Positions 15,625 through 16,256 of a stretch of DNA of 16,256 nucleotides are shown in pieces. The stretch lies in the NCBI GenBank assembly GCA_040386355.1, contig JAZKFP010000097.1, forward strand, positions 1 through 16,256, given 5' to 3'. The stretch's first letter is position 1, and every line of letters starts with the position of its first letter. Under the pieces are notes generated by a model that worked only from the letters and a program-made list of their open reading frames with translations, did no database searches and had not been told where the DNA came from. Both the position numbers and the translations under genes were made by a program. The DNA is from JAZKFP01 sp040386355. GTDB taxonomy: Bacteria; Pseudomonadota; Gammaproteobacteria; Pseudomonadales; UBA6940.

Positions 15625-16256
15625 TTATTTATCTCGCAATTGTGCCCCAAACTTATTCTGGACCGCAGATATCAATAACGCAACTTGTTGATTAATCTCT
15701 GCTTCTTCGAGTGTTTTTTCCATACTTTGGAAAAGCAAAGAAAACGCTACGCTTTTAGATCCTGTGGCTATATGCCCCCCACGAAAGACATCAAAGATCT
15801 GTACCTTGCGTAAAATAGTGTCGCCTTGTTGTTGAAAGGTAAAAATCATATCTTCCGCAGTTACTTTTTCAGGTACAACAAAAGCTAAATCACGTTTAAC
15901 CGCTGGAAATTTTGACGCCGCAACAAATGAATTAGAAGTACGAGTTTCTAAAGCAGCTTGTTGAATTTCAAATAGAAAAACAGATCCTTCAATGCCTAAT
16001 TCATTGGACAATTTTGGATCGAGTCTACCTAGCCAACCAACAGGTCGATCATCAATGACAATAACCGCCGATTGACCGGGATGTAATGCACAATGCGCGT
16101 GAGATTCCAGCCGCATTGTGCCAACTGCTAAACGATCTAACAAAATTTCAAGATCGCCTTTCACATCAAAAAAATCGATATTTTGATTTTTATAGAGCGC
16201 GCCATCGTTGGTTTTTCCAACTACTACACCTGCAACACGCGGCTCTTCACTGATTG
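15625..16256 (-). CDS. pheT: Phenylalanyl-tRNA synthetase beta subunit, 5' end outside window
   Basis: The beta chain of the alpha2-beta2 enzyme that charges tRNA-Phe with phenylalanine. The frame is open from the right window edge to TAA at 15625-15627, giving the last 210 residues of a protein normally near 790. The visible part begins ISEEPRVAGVVVGKTNDGAL and includes VKGDLEILLDRL in the catalytic-like core domain. The C-terminal anticodon-binding (FDX-ACB) domain starts at about KFPAVKRDLAFVV and ends FGAQLRDK. The GTG at 16164 could be mistaken for a start, but conserved coding continues upstream of it. Context is the conserved pheS-pheT-ihfA order, with ihfA downstream. Confidence 0.96.
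   Translation of the reverse strand, partial: ISEEPRVAGVVVGKTNDGALYKNQNIDFFDVKGDLEILLDRLAVGTMRLESHAHCALHPGQSAVIVIDDRPVGWLGRLDPKLSNELGIEGSVFLFEIQQAALETRTSNSFVAASKFPAVKRDLAFVVPEKVTAEDMIFTFQQQGDTILRKVQIFDVFRGGHIATGSKSVAFSLLFQSMEKTLEEAEINQQVALLISAVQNKFGAQLRDK

Overview
The window reads as a chromosomal piece of an AT-rich gammaproteobacterium with an intracellular, host-associated style of life. The order pheT - ihfA - tRNA-Pro(GGG) at the right edge is a gammaproteobacterial housekeeping arrangement. Several genes to its left look like host-directed (effector-type) proteins of the kind found in Legionellales: an ankyrin/coiled-coil protein ending in a eukaryotic-type CaaX box, and a large protein with a phosphoinositide-phosphatase CX5R motif and a (Pro-Pro-Ala)n tract. 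The taxonomic suggestion is inference. No secretion-system genes are in view.

Layout. 1-1024: 5' part of an ATP sulfurylase gene (sat, minus), with a MITE-like inverted-repeat element directly upstream (1051-1262). 1409-2620: membrane diguanylate cyclase (plus). 2798-4264: unrecognised protein with methyltransferase-like motifs and a Ser/Pro-rich N-terminus (plus). 4360-4860: small signal-peptide/membrane protein gene broken by two in-frame stops (minus), facing the previous gene across a strong hairpin. 5026-7353: methyl-accepting chemotaxis protein (minus) with its own terminator. 7354-8040: gene-free, carrying copy 1 of a short repeat element. 8041-10977: ankyrin-repeat protein gene (minus) split by one in-frame TGA. 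11158-11797: IS982-like insertion-sequence remnant with copy 2 of the repeat element inserted in its transposase. 11795-14516: phosphoinositide-phosphatase-like gene (minus), interrupted by a 100-N assembly gap that falls in its PPA repeat. 14878-14954: tRNA-Pro(GGG). 15007-15315: ihfA. 15625-16256: 3' part of pheT.

How the parts fit. sat (sulfate activation), pheT, ihfA and tRNA-Pro are core functions. The cyclase and chemoreceptor handle c-di-GMP and chemosensory signalling. The stretch between tRNA-Pro and the chemoreceptor is accessory in character: two candidate effector genes, a decayed IS, two repeat elements and a nonsense-interrupted gene. The most notable points are that the two frames on either side of the N gap form one phosphatase gene, that the ankyrin gene keeps an open frame to a CaaX box despite an in-frame TGA, and that a repeat-element family with 25-bp inverted arms is nested in an IS982 remnant. 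All homology statements come from motif recognition by eye; no database search was possible.
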